Shown: piece by piece, positions 17,112 to 25,142 of the stretch
How the letters are laid out: each line of letters starts with the position of its first letter
Numbering within the stretch: the stretch's first letter is position 1
IMG/VR virus record: IMGVR_UViG_3300042923_000601
Span: 62,001 to 126,000 of that record
DNA length: 64,000 nucleotides
Direction: 5' to 3' (one strand)
DNA from: a virus
Translations under genes and position numbers: made by a program
Notes under the pieces: generated by a model
What the model saw: only the letters and a program-made list of their open reading frames with translations
What the model was told of the DNA's origin: nothing
Database searches by the model: none

Positions 17112-19223
17112 TCACTTCTTCTTAGCAAGATATTCCGGCTTGAAGACCAGTCGGATATCCTTCTTGGACATGTGTGAGATGCTATCTACCACCTGATCCT
17201 TAACCGGAGTCAAATCGTTGAACTTGAACTTCAACTTAAGCCCACAGGTCAGGAATGTGGCATTAAACATGTCAACAACGCGAGAGTTATGGTTGTCCAT
17301 GTCAATTTCAAGGTCCTCTTTGAAGATGTCTACGTTAAGCAGACGGTTGAACTCGCGGCGACCTACGACCGATGTGCAATAGAGCCGGGTCATGTAGTTA
17401 ATCGCTGCTGGGTCATTACAGAGATCAAGAACGTCCATTTCCATATTACCAAGACGGATCGCCTGATTGTTAAACAGGGCTGTCCCTCTGCTATAGGCAT
17501 TGGACTTAATCGGCAGGAAGGTACGTGGATTGATTGTACCCTTCGATCTGGCTGAGAACTTTGTAATCGGTTCGTGCTTCAACCGGTATACATAGGTCGG
17601 AGCCACAATAACCTTACGCTGGATCGTTGAAGTCGTACCGTCTGGGTTCTTAAGGATCAAACGGGACTTCTTCGGATCAAACTTCTCAATCAACTTCTGA
17701 TAATTCTTAAAGCTGACGCTGTGTTCAGCCGATTGGAAGATGACGAAATCCTTTGTGATTTCAGCCAAGAACTGCTTGCGCTCATCGGCTTTCAGGGATT
17801 CATACATCCGTTCAACCTGCTTACCTTGCTTTGGATTAACCAGCGCGAGGAAGTCAAGAATCCCCTCGTACTTCTTCTTCGGAGATTCATCACTGTTCAG
17901 AATCTGATCCATAATCCAGTTTTCTTCGTGCTCACTCGACTGTGCAGGGTTGAGCCGCCCAACCATACTAAGCGCGTTGTATTCGATCTCAATATGCTTC
18001 CCAGTCTTCTTGTCGATAGGCATCATGTCGTCAGGGACGATCTCACTGATAACCCCCTTGTTACCAAACCGCCCAACCAGCTTAGAGCCTTGCTTCACTT
18101 TGGATGTGCTGGCTACTGTAATAACGATAATCATATTGTCGAACACTGAAGACATCTCCGTATTCCACCGGGTATGTTTACCGATACTCAAAGCATCCTT
18201 TGCACGAGCGTAATAGATACCCATCGTGTCGGAGTAGCTATTCTTCGGGTCAGATGATATCTCTTCGACTGTGTCACGAATCTCTCTCCAGAAATTTGTG
18301 ATCGAGTCCAGATACCAGTTTACCTGCTTGTGGGCAGCGTCAGTTGGAAGCTCATCGTGCGGGGTATTGCAATAGATGTCAATATCAACAACACGGGAGC
18401 ATGGGCTACTTTCTGTTACGTACGTTGTATCCCCGAACCTACGCTCTCTAAGGTTCTTATTCTTCAAACCGTAGAGGGCATTGCTATAATCCACACGCCG
18501 CCGTGCTACCAGAATTCGATCCTTTACCTTTTCACCGATATCAGGAAACGCTTTATACGACCCAGTGTTGCCGCCGTACAGGTTAAGGAAGATATCGTTA
18601 TTATTCTTAGGGATGGTAAACTGATCGACCGATGTTGTTTCTAGCTTAGTCCGCAGCGATTCCGAAATGCGAAGCGCATCCTCAACTAGAGCAACGTCGG
18701 ATAGATAGGCTGTTTCTGCATTCACGCCGAGGCGATAGTTCATATCGTCATCATATGCGTTCGATTTATACACAACATCGCCTTTCTTGATCGTAGAACC
18801 CACTTTCTTGGAGTCCATATACTCATTATTGATAAGAGTACCGCTAGATTCAGCGAAGGATTCCACTTCATTTCGAACGAGTAGGTCATATCGGTTGCTG
18901 TTCTTATCCTTTACGACAAGAACGTATACCATATCACTACCCTTGAACTTCTGAATCTTCTTCACAATCTCATAGTTCTTGTCTGCCTTCTGAAAAGAAG
19001 TTGACCGGTCGCCGTACATTTTCTCCCACCCTGTAGACATGCGGGCGATCTCCGGATTATTAAGATTCTTAGCCTGTGGTATTTGAGAATATACCATCGC
19101 GGCCCGAGATGAGTTAACGTGATTGGCAAGCGGTGTCATCAGTCCGCTACCATACACATAGTCCATGTTCTTGATGCCTGCAGCTATTCGGTGCAAGTCC
19201 TCCATCTGTTCGGGTTTAATCAT
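17112..19223 (-). CDS. RNA polymerase beta subunit, C-terminal part (split rpoB)
   Basis: 703 residues, the second half of bacterial beta. LSDVALVEDALRISESL (about 174-190) matches the EDAIVIS block. KQGSKLVGRFGNKGVISEIVPDDMMP (about 377-402) matches KLAGRHGNKGVVS...DMP, and NALSMVGRLNPAQ (about 416-428) matches the GVPSRMNVGQ block. Near the end, AIRLGNMEMDVL corresponds to the RFGEMEVWAL clamp segment. With the protein at 8724 it completes one beta chain; no beta-prime part is in the window. The very C-terminus is IRLVFKPEYLAKKK, shared with the other beta part and with topoisomerase A. Start after AAGGAGAGTGTGGC. A promoter element lies at 19303. Confidence 0.92.
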   Translation of the reverse strand: MIKPEQMEDLHRIAAGIKNMDYVYGSGLMTPLANHVNSSRAAMVYSQIPQAKNLNNPEIARMSTGWEKMYGDRSTSFQKADKNYEIVKKIQKFKGSDMVYVLVVKDKNSNRYDLLVRNEVESFAESSGTLINNEYMDSKKVGSTIKKGDVVYKSNAYDDDMNYRLGVNAETAYLSDVALVEDALRISESLRTKLETTSVDQFTIPKNNNDIFLNLYGGNTGSYKAFPDIGEKVKDRILVARRRVDYSNALYGLKNKNLRERRFGDTTYVTESSPCSRVVDIDIYCNTPHDELPTDAAHKQVNWYLDSITNFWREIRDTVEEISSDPKNSYSDTMGIYYARAKDALSIGKHTRWNTEMSSVFDNMIIVITVASTSKVKQGSKLVGRFGNKGVISEIVPDDMMPIDKKTGKHIEIEYNALSMVGRLNPAQSSEHEENWIMDQILNSDESPKKKYEGILDFLALVNPKQGKQVERMYESLKADERKQFLAEITKDFVIFQSAEHSVSFKNYQKLIEKFDPKKSRLILKNPDGTTSTIQRKVIVAPTYVYRLKHEPITKFSARSKGTINPRTFLPIKSNAYSRGTALFNNQAIRLGNMEMDVLDLCNDPAAINYMTRLYCTSVVGRREFNRLLNVDIFKEDLEIDMDNHNSRVVDMFNATFLTCGLKLKFKFNDLTPVKDQVVDSISHMSKKDIRLVFKPEYLAKKK

Positions 19224-19258
19224 GCCACACTCTCCTTATTAGTAGGTCAAATAGACGC

Positions 19259-19284
19259 GAGAGATGAGCGGTAGCCCATCTCTC
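19259..19284 (-). promoter_or_regulatory. Leader hairpin of the beta-C gene
   Basis: A stem GAGAGATG/CATCTCTC with a GC-rich internal loop, lying between a TATATATTATA element and the ribosome site of the beta-C gene. It lacks a T-run, so it looks like a 5' leader structure rather than a terminator of the preceding recombinase gene. Confidence 0.4.
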
Positions 19285-19292
19285 TGCATTGT

Positions 19293-19303
19293 TATAATAT
19301 ATA
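19293..19303 (-). promoter_or_regulatory. Promoter-like element TATATATTATA
   Basis: An exact copy reading leftward, just after the recombinase stop codon and 70 bases before the beta-C start. Confidence 0.6.
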
Positions 19304-19306
19304 TTT

Positions 19307-20617
19307 TTAATCAAAATCTACCCAGCCAAGCTTCTTAGCTTCCTCAACGTCGCGCTGATGATCTTCAAGAGCCAGATACATAGCGTCAAGACGTTGACTG
19401 GATGTTTCCTCTGCACCGCGACCAGTGTCAGTAGACAGCATGGATTGCAGTGAAGGCAGAGCGGCTTCAACCAAAGCCATCATAACTTCCGGATCGCGCA
19501 GGGCGACTTCTTCAAACGTTTTACGGGTGAACCGTGTGCGTTGAAGACCCGGGATGAATAACTGCGTGCTTGGACCTTGAAGTAAGCCCAGCTGGTGTAC
19601 ATAATGAAGCAGCGTCAGCGCTTTGGAGAATCCACCGCGACGTTGGTCGAAGATCATTTCGATTGGCACATTAGACGCGTTTGTACGAGATTTCAGCATA
19701 CGGGCTTCAGCAATGAATCCCGGGATACCATACTCACACTTGTCCGACTTGCTCATATCGAACTTCTTGAGAACCTTGAGTTTAATGATGTTATTCGCCA
19801 AATACAAGCTCGCCGAACCACCCGGCATCGACTCGTCCTGAGTCAAATACATATGCTGGGATGGCTTAGGCAAGAAGCCTGTGTTAACGTTAGGGTTAAG
19901 ATGGTTGACACAGTTCAAGGATACGTTGGCTGTTTTGCCATATCCAATCATCTGAGTCAGTACACCTTTATTGAACTTTGCGGACTGTGCTGCGATCATG
20001 TTATGCGTTACGTTATCAACCGTTGTGTCCTTCTTGGACAGGTCAATATCTTCCGACTTAAACATGGCAAGCGAGTCCAGCAAAACAGCGGACGGGTAGT
20101 ACTCCCAGATGTCTTCGTTGTATAGATTCTTGACCCCGGTATTATAGTAGTACTCTTTCCGGTTGTCAATCTTAACCTTACAGTGGTCGGCAAACATGTC
20201 AACCACCGTTTCAGCACCGCGTTCCCGGTACATTTCATACGTATTACGCAGAAGTGATGGAGGGATACGCAGTATCTTCATCGGACGCTGCATGGTGGAT
20301 GCCATTTCAAGGTCATGATGCTGTACTGCTGACATATCGCCAAATTTATGGATACCGGATGCTGACAGCTCAATAGCCAGCGCCGATTTACCTGTACCCG
20401 ATAGGCCAATTGTAGTGGTCATGGTGCCATTTACCAGACCAATCAGGTCAGTATACCCAGTTGGTCGGTCGTATTCGTCATACGCTGTTACCCGGACCCC
20501 GTTTGCGTAGTCGAGCGGTAGGAACCCAGAGGGAGTCGAAATCTCCGTAACAATTTGATTACTTGCACCCTTTTTCTTGCCTTTTCGTTCGTCACTTACC
20601 TTCGATAATAGGGACAT
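19307..20617 (-). CDS. RecA/UvsX-like recombinase
   Basis: 436 residues. A RecA-fold ATPase expected to coat single-stranded DNA and drive strand exchange in recombination-dependent replication. Walker A is GLSGTGKSA at about 71-79. The Walker B-like strand SAVLLDSLAMF lies near 175-186. A loop with PGGSASLYLANNIIKLK near 267-284 parallels the GGxGxxxxADxVxxI segment of UvsX. The N-terminus is short and lysine-rich and the C-terminus is helical and acidic. Start at 20617 after AAAGGAGCACTCATAC. It sits between the gene at 20701 and the beta-C gene. Confidence 0.85.
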   Translation of the reverse strand: MSLLSKVSDERKGKKKGASNQIVTEISTPSGFLPLDYANGVRVTAYDEYDRPTGYTDLIGLVNGTMTTTIGLSGTGKSALAIELSASGIHKFGDMSAVQHHDLEMASTMQRPMKILRIPPSLLRNTYEMYRERGAETVVDMFADHCKVKIDNRKEYYYNTGVKNLYNEDIWEYYPSAVLLDSLAMFKSEDIDLSKKDTTVDNVTHNMIAAQSAKFNKGVLTQMIGYGKTANVSLNCVNHLNPNVNTGFLPKPSQHMYLTQDESMPGGSASLYLANNIIKLKVLKKFDMSKSDKCEYGIPGFIAEARMLKSRTNASNVPIEMIFDQRRGGFSKALTLLHYVHQLGLLQGPSTQLFIPGLQRTRFTRKTFEEVALRDPEVMMALVEAALPSLQSMLSTDTGRGAEETSSQRLDAMYLALEDHQRDVEEAKKLGWVDFD

Positions 20618-20681
20618 GTATGAGTGCTCCTTTCCTTGATTTATAGCGTGTTGGGTAACTCATTTAATTTCAAGAAAAAAG

Positions 20682-20706
20682 GAATAGAGGCGAATCGCCT
20701 CTATTC
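20682..20706. terminator. Terminator before the recombinase
   Basis: An 11-bp perfect stem GAATAGAGGCG with its complement and a 3-base loop, overlapping the stop of the gene at 20701. On the minus strand it is followed by TTTTTTC. Confidence 0.75.
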
Positions 20707-21384
20707 TTCCGTTGGTACTGGAGTAAGCGCCTGTGCCAGCTTAGTTGCCGATCCCAGATAAATACCCTTATCGATAAGCTCTGCCATAAAATCTGCTGGT
20801 GCCAGCTTAACCAGCGGCTGCTCATACGTTTGTGTTGCCTTAGTGATGTCCATGTTCAGTCTAGGCTTACTTGCTGGTGGATATACGACTTTACGCTTAG
20901 CTACAAAGAAACTACCCGGGAACCCATACTCATACTCGAAAGAAAGTGGTTGGGTCCGATCGATATCAACCAGTACCAGTGTCAGCCGATGTGAAAATCC
21001 TTCATCAGCCAATTCAAACCCGACGACATAGCCGTTTGTGATAGTCACAGCGGTGATAGCTTCAATACTCCGTGTTTCGACATTGAACGCGACTACCGTA
21101 CGGTCAGTGTGTTCGTCGGCGGAAGTAAGATATAGTACATCTTCACCATCGGCATCGTCACGAGCAATGAAGGTTACAGGTGCTGTCGGGTGGATGCTAC
21201 CCGGTAAGGTAATGTCGAGGAAATGTTCAGGGTCGATGTTAATCTTGAACTGTGAGTTCTCGAACCCGTTGATTCCTACCCAGTATGTAGGCGTACTACC
21301 ATCAGGGCTCTTTCCGATATTTACATTCCAGCCCAGCTGGTCGGAATCTCTATCATTGTCAGTCAAATCGAGCACTCTAAGCAT
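20701..21384 (-). CDS. Unknown 227-residue beta-rich protein
   Basis: No family recognised. The protein is acidic and beta-rich (many short strands such as VTFIARDD, RTVVAFNVE, HRLTLVLVDID) with a short basic stretch near 167-180. No signal peptide or membrane segment. Start at 21384 after GGAGAGGACTGAATTACT. It lies between the basic protein at 21458 and the recombinase. Confidence 0.6.
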   Translation of the reverse strand: MLRVLDLTDNDRDSDQLGWNVNIGKSPDGSTPTYWVGINGFENSQFKINIDPEHFLDITLPGSIHPTAPVTFIARDDADGEDVLYLTSADEHTDRTVVAFNVETRSIEAITAVTITNGYVVGFELADEGFSHRLTLVLVDIDRTQPLSFEYEYGFPGSFFVAKRKVVYPPASKPRLNMDITKATQTYEQPLVKLAPADFMAELIDKGIYLGSATKLAQALTPVPTEE

Positions 21385-21422
21385 AGTAATTCAGTCCTCT
21401 CCATTAAAATTAGGAAAAAAAT

Positions 21423-21448
21423 AAAGGCGGTGTAAACCAACCGCCCTT
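21423..21448 (-). terminator. Terminator after the gene at 21458
   Basis: A stem AAGGCGGT with ACCGCCCTT (one bulged C), followed on the minus strand by ATTTTTTTCC. Confidence 0.6.
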
Positions 21449-21457
21449 ATTGCTGTG

Positions 21458-22489
21458 TTACCGTTTGTTTGATACGGGTTTCTTTTTATCAGACACCCGA
21501 AGCTGATCCAGATATGTTGCATACAGCGCTCCGTTTTTCTTCGCAAGCTTCTTGCACATCTTCGTGATCTTCGGATAATCATCCTTACTAATGGATGAGA
21601 ACCGAATCCGCCGTTCGATGACCTTGTCGCTTTCTTCACGCCGACGCGCGCTGCAATACTTCTGGAGAATGTCTTTAACTTCATCTTTGGAAAGTGCCTC
21701 GATTTCATCCAGTGCGATGTTGGTGAGTAGAGAGTATAATTCCTTGTCGATCCAAGACGGCACTTGATTTCGTTTATCGAGGAGAAGGTAGAGTCCCACG
21801 GTCGGCAACTCTTTCTTGCTGTACATACGCTTAAGGAGCTTAAGCACCTTATCGTAGTTATGAGTCTTGACCTCCCGGTACAAGACCCCTGCAGCCGCCC
21901 ATACGGTATATTTAGGGGCACCGTGCGAGAATAGAGCCAGACGCAGCGCCTGTTCCCATTCCACTCCAGGTACATTCAAATCCCGAATCCGGCGGATGCG
22001 CTCTTCGTTCAAATCTTCGTACAGGTTAGTGTATATAGCGATAGCTTCGCGGTGATGGGATAGTCCTTTGCCGAAAGGCTTAGACAACTCTGCTACACCC
22101 CGAGCCAATACCTCGCTGAATTCCTCCCCGTTTTCTTCAATCAATTCTTTATGCTGCTTCACAAGTTTCGGAAGAGCAGATGCGAAAGCGAAGTCCATAA
22201 GCATATTGTAGATATACTTAGGTTCCTTTGCATCCTTTACACGATTCCGCCAATCACGGTAGTGTTGGAACATCGTGGTAAAATGTTCCTCGATAGACAC
22301 TTCTATCACCCCCAAATCTCGTTTAAGCATTTCTTTCGGATTGTTATACGCCTCTGTCAAGTCCTTAAAGGACATGCCTCTTCGGCGATTTTGATTGCGA
22401 TTATTCCCATTCCGGGAACCGCCCTCACCGCCGGATTGACCGCCCTTTTTAGAAGAACCTGAAGAGGGGGGTAAAATTTTGACTTGCAT
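21458..22489 (-). CDS. Basic protein encoded next to the tubulin homologue
   Basis: 343 residues, function unknown. The first 38 residues are a disordered Gly/Ser/Asn/Arg-rich segment ending NRNQNRRRG. The rest is helical and charged, with a basic C-terminus (SDKKKPVSNKR). It follows the tubulin-like gene by 40 bases and starts after AAGGGGGCGTAACGA. Plasmid TubZ systems place DNA-binding partner genes next to tubZ, so a partner role is conceivable. I see no helix-turn-helix signature to support a TubR identity, so this is inference only. Confidence 0.65.
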   Translation of the reverse strand: MQVKILPPSSGSSKKGGQSGGEGGSRNGNNRNQNRRRGMSFKDLTEAYNNPKEMLKRDLGVIEVSIEEHFTTMFQHYRDWRNRVKDAKEPKYIYNMLMDFAFASALPKLVKQHKELIEENGEEFSEVLARGVAELSKPFGKGLSHHREAIAIYTNLYEDLNEERIRRIRDLNVPGVEWEQALRLALFSHGAPKYTVWAAAGVLYREVKTHNYDKVLKLLKRMYSKKELPTVGLYLLLDKRNQVPSWIDKELYSLLTNIALDEIEALSKDEVKDILQKYCSARRREESDKVIERRIRFSSISKDDYPKITKMCKKLAKKNGALYATYLDQLRVSDKKKPVSNKR

Positions 22490-22529
22490 TCGTTACGCCC
22501 CCTTCGTGATGTTCAAGTTCATCGTCTAA

Positions 22530-23732
22530 TTAAAATTCTTCCAAGAAAGTGTCGCCGGAACCGCGTTGATTCGAGGAACCATCGCCAGCAAAGGTCAACT
22601 TCTCGTTATTGCGTTTGATCTCAGGTAACCGATCTTTTTCCTTCTGGCTGGATTCTTCAGCGATGCGGGTTTCAATCTGTTTAAACCGTTCGACAGGAGC
22701 TGCCGTTCCAGTTACAATGATACCAAACTCCGGACCTTGCTTGATGCTGTCCGAGCGCTGTTGCAAATGCTTGAATACCAAGCCTTCACTCGGACGACCA
22801 ATAGTGTCCTGAATGTCATTGAAGGTGGTGTCGATTTGACGATACACGTCGTTATGAGTGCTCATAAAGATACCGTATGCCGATGGGTCTTTGGTAAATA
22901 CGGCGGTGCTGTTGTCGATAGCCGCTTTAACACGCGGTACCAGATCAACTGTTTCTTCTGCTACTGTAATATTCAATCTGTCGATAGTAACGACCGAGAG
23001 CAATCCTGAGAAAGATGTGAGACGTGCATAGTCTCTTCCGTCAATATTGCTTCTCGTGTTCTCCACGAAGTATTCTTTGGTGAGCAGGCGGATTGCATTG
23101 ACAGCGTCATGATTGACGGCTTCATATACATCATCACCTACTTTTCCTCTGACACGGTTGTTGTCAAATAGCATGTATGGCGCTCCTGCGGTCTTGGTTT
23201 CAAGATCGGACAGGAAGTCCCGCATGTTTTCTTGCGATTGGCGAGGCTCTTTCAAGCTACCAAGCAGTCCAACTGCGATAATTGTTTTATTAGGGAATTC
23301 ACGTTTAAGGAAGTTAGTGACCATGACAGATACGATCGTACCTGTACCGCCACCACCGGTTCCTACCACGTAGATGAGATCATGAGCGACCAGTTCCTGT
23401 GTCTTCTCATCTTCAAAGAAGCTTTTATAGTATTGCTTAAACTGAGTTGCTGAGAAGTTCCGGTCTTGCCCGGAGCCGTTGATTCCTGTAATGGCGAATT
23501 TGCCCAGTACATTCAGAGCCTTCATATCAGCCTCAGTTGTATTCAGTGCGATTGTATAGTAATCATATTCTGTCAGCAAGTGTGCTACGTTACCGCCGCC
23601 TGCACCTACTCCAATTACTCCTGCTAATTTCTTCGGCATGTTGCCTACCCCTCTCATCTGCTGAATTGCTTGACGTGCAGGTTGATTTTCTTTCAACCCT
23701 TCAAGTAAACGTTGCGAGGCTTCATTTGACAT
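22530..23732 (-). CDS. Tubulin/FtsZ-family GTPase (TubZ/PhuZ-like)
   Basis: 400 residues. A filament-forming GTPase: jumbo-phage PhuZ filaments centre and rotate the phage nucleus, while TubZ moves plasmid or prophage DNA. The nucleotide site is clear: GVGAGGGNVA (about 41-50, T1 loop), LNTTEADM (63-70) and the tubulin signature GTGGGGTGT (124-132). The C-terminus is disordered and ends in an acidic SGDTFLEEF, like the acidic tails of PhuZ/TubZ. An unusual N-terminal extension of about 33 residues precedes the first strand. The start at 23732 follows TAGGAGGAAATTATTC. A TATATATTATA element lies 58 bases upstream. Confidence 0.9.
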   Translation of the reverse strand: MSNEASQRLLEGLKENQPARQAIQQMRGVGNMPKKLAGVIGVGAGGGNVAHLLTEYDYYTIALNTTEADMKALNVLGKFAITGINGSGQDRNFSATQFKQYYKSFFEDEKTQELVAHDLIYVVGTGGGGTGTIVSVMVTNFLKREFPNKTIIAVGLLGSLKEPRQSQENMRDFLSDLETKTAGAPYMLFDNNRVRGKVGDDVYEAVNHDAVNAIRLLTKEYFVENTRSNIDGRDYARLTSFSGLLSVVTIDRLNITVAEETVDLVPRVKAAIDNSTAVFTKDPSAYGIFMSTHNDVYRQIDTTFNDIQDTIGRPSEGLVFKHLQQRSDSIKQGPEFGIIVTGTAAPVERFKQIETRIAEESSQKEKDRLPEIKRNNEKLTFAGDGSSNQRGSGDTFLEEF

Positions 23733-23789
23733 GAATAATTTCCTCCTAATAGTTCGAATTCTGACCAATTATGTATGGTCATACATCTC

Positions 23790-23800
23790 TATAATATATA
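23790..23800 (-). promoter_or_regulatory. Promoter-like element TATATATTATA of the tubulin gene
   Basis: An exact copy reading leftward, 57 bases before the ATG at 23732, in the gap after the lytic transglycosylase gene. Confidence 0.6.
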
Positions 23801-23826
23801 AGTAATAAATCAATTGACGGTACGAA

Positions 23827-23851
23827 CTCTCCGGCTAACTCTGCCGGAGAG
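23827..23851 (-). terminator. Hairpin after the transglycosylase gene
   Basis: A 9-bp perfect stem CTCTCCGGC with its complement and a 7-base loop. It lacks a T-run on the minus strand, so termination would be weak; it may be a transcript-end stabiliser. Confidence 0.5.
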
Positions 23852-23887
23852 CGACCTATTAGGAAGAGCCCTAAGACTCCTTTCTGA

Positions 23888-24784
23888 TTAGTTTAGTTGA
23901 GGTGCTGTAATAGCTACTTTGTTTAAAGTTAGTGAAGAATTTTTTTCTAATTTTGTGGATACGATATTGGCATATTTTTGACCAAGTTCGCCTCCATTAT
24001 ATCGAATCAGTGCCTTTTGGACACCGTATTCTTTGACCAAATCAGACAAGTAGTTAATCGAAATTGTAGCATTAATCCGCTTGTCCGTACCCATGGTACT
24101 ATGATTATATGTACCTAGGTGAAGTGAATCTTCGTAAATCCATTTGGCCGTGCCTTTAATGACTTGGCCCCACCCGGATGCGGACGACGATTTACTTTTC
24201 GCCTTAGAGTTATAACCACTCTCTAGTTCTACTAATGAGAACCAGAGATGCGGGTTCACTACTCCACCTGCCTCCTTGGTAATGGAAATAATCATTTTAA
24301 TATCATCTATAGTGAAATCCGAAGTCGGATAGTTAAGGACGTATCCATACTCTTTTTCGAGGGATACATTAGCTTCTTTCTTCTTATTCTCAGTGACAAG
24401 CGAGTTGTACTTGTCCTGAACTTCTTTATACTTGGATTCGTAGTATGACTTTTCATAATTGGATGTGTAGTACTTGTCATTCAGCTCGTCAGCTTTCTCG
24501 GTGACGGTTGTTAACTGTGCTTTAAGTTCTTCAACAAAAACATCTTCATCAAGTGCCATAACGCGAGTTGATCTACCGGCTTCAAATACATATGTGGCAG
24601 GCTGTACTTCCACAGCCTGAACTTCTTCTTCGGGATGTGTAACGGTGGCGTATACGACTTGTACGCCCATGGTAGCCAGGCAGATCAATGCTACAGCCAA
24701 AGTTGCAATTACAGCAGATGCCATCGTAAACCGCTTGCGATCTACAACGCGGTACCGTGCTTTATTGTTTTTAAGTGTAAACAT
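23888..24784 (-). CDS. Membrane-anchored lytic transglycosylase
   Basis: 298 residues. A peptidoglycan-cleaving SLT-type enzyme: LVELESGYNSKA (about 184-195, catalytic Glu in ESG), SASGWGQVIKGTA (about 201-213, the GxxQ block) and ALIRYNGGE (about 258-266, the AYNxG block). An N-terminal transmembrane helix (about 22-45) follows a basic start, so the catalytic domain should face the cell wall. A coiled coil (about 85-145, Tyr/Glu/Lys-rich) separates them. This is neither a usual endolysin nor an obvious tail lysozyme. Start at 24784 after CAGGAGTGATACAA. It precedes the tubulin gene in the same direction. Confidence 0.85.
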   Translation of the reverse strand: MFTLKNNKARYRVVDRKRFTMASAVIATLAVALICLATMGVQVVYATVTHPEEEVQAVEVQPATYVFEAGRSTRVMALDEDVFVEELKAQLTTVTEKADELNDKYYTSNYEKSYYESKYKEVQDKYNSLVTENKKKEANVSLEKEYGYVLNYPTSDFTIDDIKMIISITKEAGGVVNPHLWFSLVELESGYNSKAKSKSSSASGWGQVIKGTAKWIYEDSLHLGTYNHSTMGTDKRINATISINYLSDLVKEYGVQKALIRYNGGELGQKYANIVSTKLEKNSSLTLNKVAITAPQLN

Positions 24785-24814
24785 TTGTATCACTCCTGTG
24801 TGTGAGTTCAAAAG

Positions 24815-24847
24815 AAAGGGTAATGCCATAAAAGGCATTATCCCTTT
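24815..24847. terminator. Bidirectional terminator
   Basis: A 13-to-14-bp stem (AAAGGGTAATGCC with its complement) and a 6-base loop, flanked by A and T runs, overlapping the end of the 46-residue gene. Confidence 0.8.
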
Positions 24848-24978
24848 TGTTTGATCTGGTTTTCGTTAAGCTGTTGGCCGGACAGAATGTTGCCAATGGC
24901 AACTTCTTGAATCAGCCCTACTTGTGGCAAGGGTTGTTTCGGGTCCTTTTTATCAGACACCGCTTTCTCATTTGTCAT
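24838..24978 (-). CDS. Small unknown protein (46 residues)
   Basis: A short polar protein, MTNEKAVSDKKDPKQPL..., with Gln/Asn-rich C-terminus and one small hydrophobic stretch, GLIQEVAIGNIL. The excellent site GAAGGAGGATTGCT before the ATG at 24978 supports translation; an upstream in-frame ATG has none. No family recognised. Confidence 0.55.
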   Translation of the reverse strand: MTNEKAVSDKKDPKQPLPQVGLIQEVAIGNILSGQQLNENQIKQKG

Positions 24979-25074
24979 AGCAATCCTCCTTCTCAATTTG
25001 GTTGGCAGCCGCGTCCGAAAGCCTTCACACCTTTGGTGATTAGGCAACGAATAAAGTACGAAAAAGTAAAACTC

Positions 25075-25127
25075 AAGTAGGACCGGCGCAATACCTCCTA
25101 TATATCTAGTGTTGGCCGGTTCTACTT
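25075..25127 (-). promoter_or_regulatory. Hairpin with a ribosome-like site in its loop
   Basis: A 13-bp stem with one mismatch (AAGTAGGACCGGC against GCCGGTTCTACTT) downstream of the beta-like gene. The loop contains, on the minus strand, TATATAGGAGGTATTG. A 32-codon frame opens at the TTG (25091) but lies only 2 bases from the site. It may be a terminator, since TTTTAC follows, or a translational control element. Confidence 0.4.
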
Positions 25128-25142
25128 TTGTAAAATTTGGTA

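Noticed and set aside
21458-22489. TubR-like DNA-binding partner of the tubulin homologue
   Set aside because: Only the gene position supports it; no helix-turn-helix or size match to TubR is visible, so it was left as unknown.
24993-25091. A 32-codon frame starting at TTG inside a hairpin loop
   Set aside because: The AGGAGG lies only 2 bases from the TTG, too close for normal initiation, and the peptide shows no recognisable feature.
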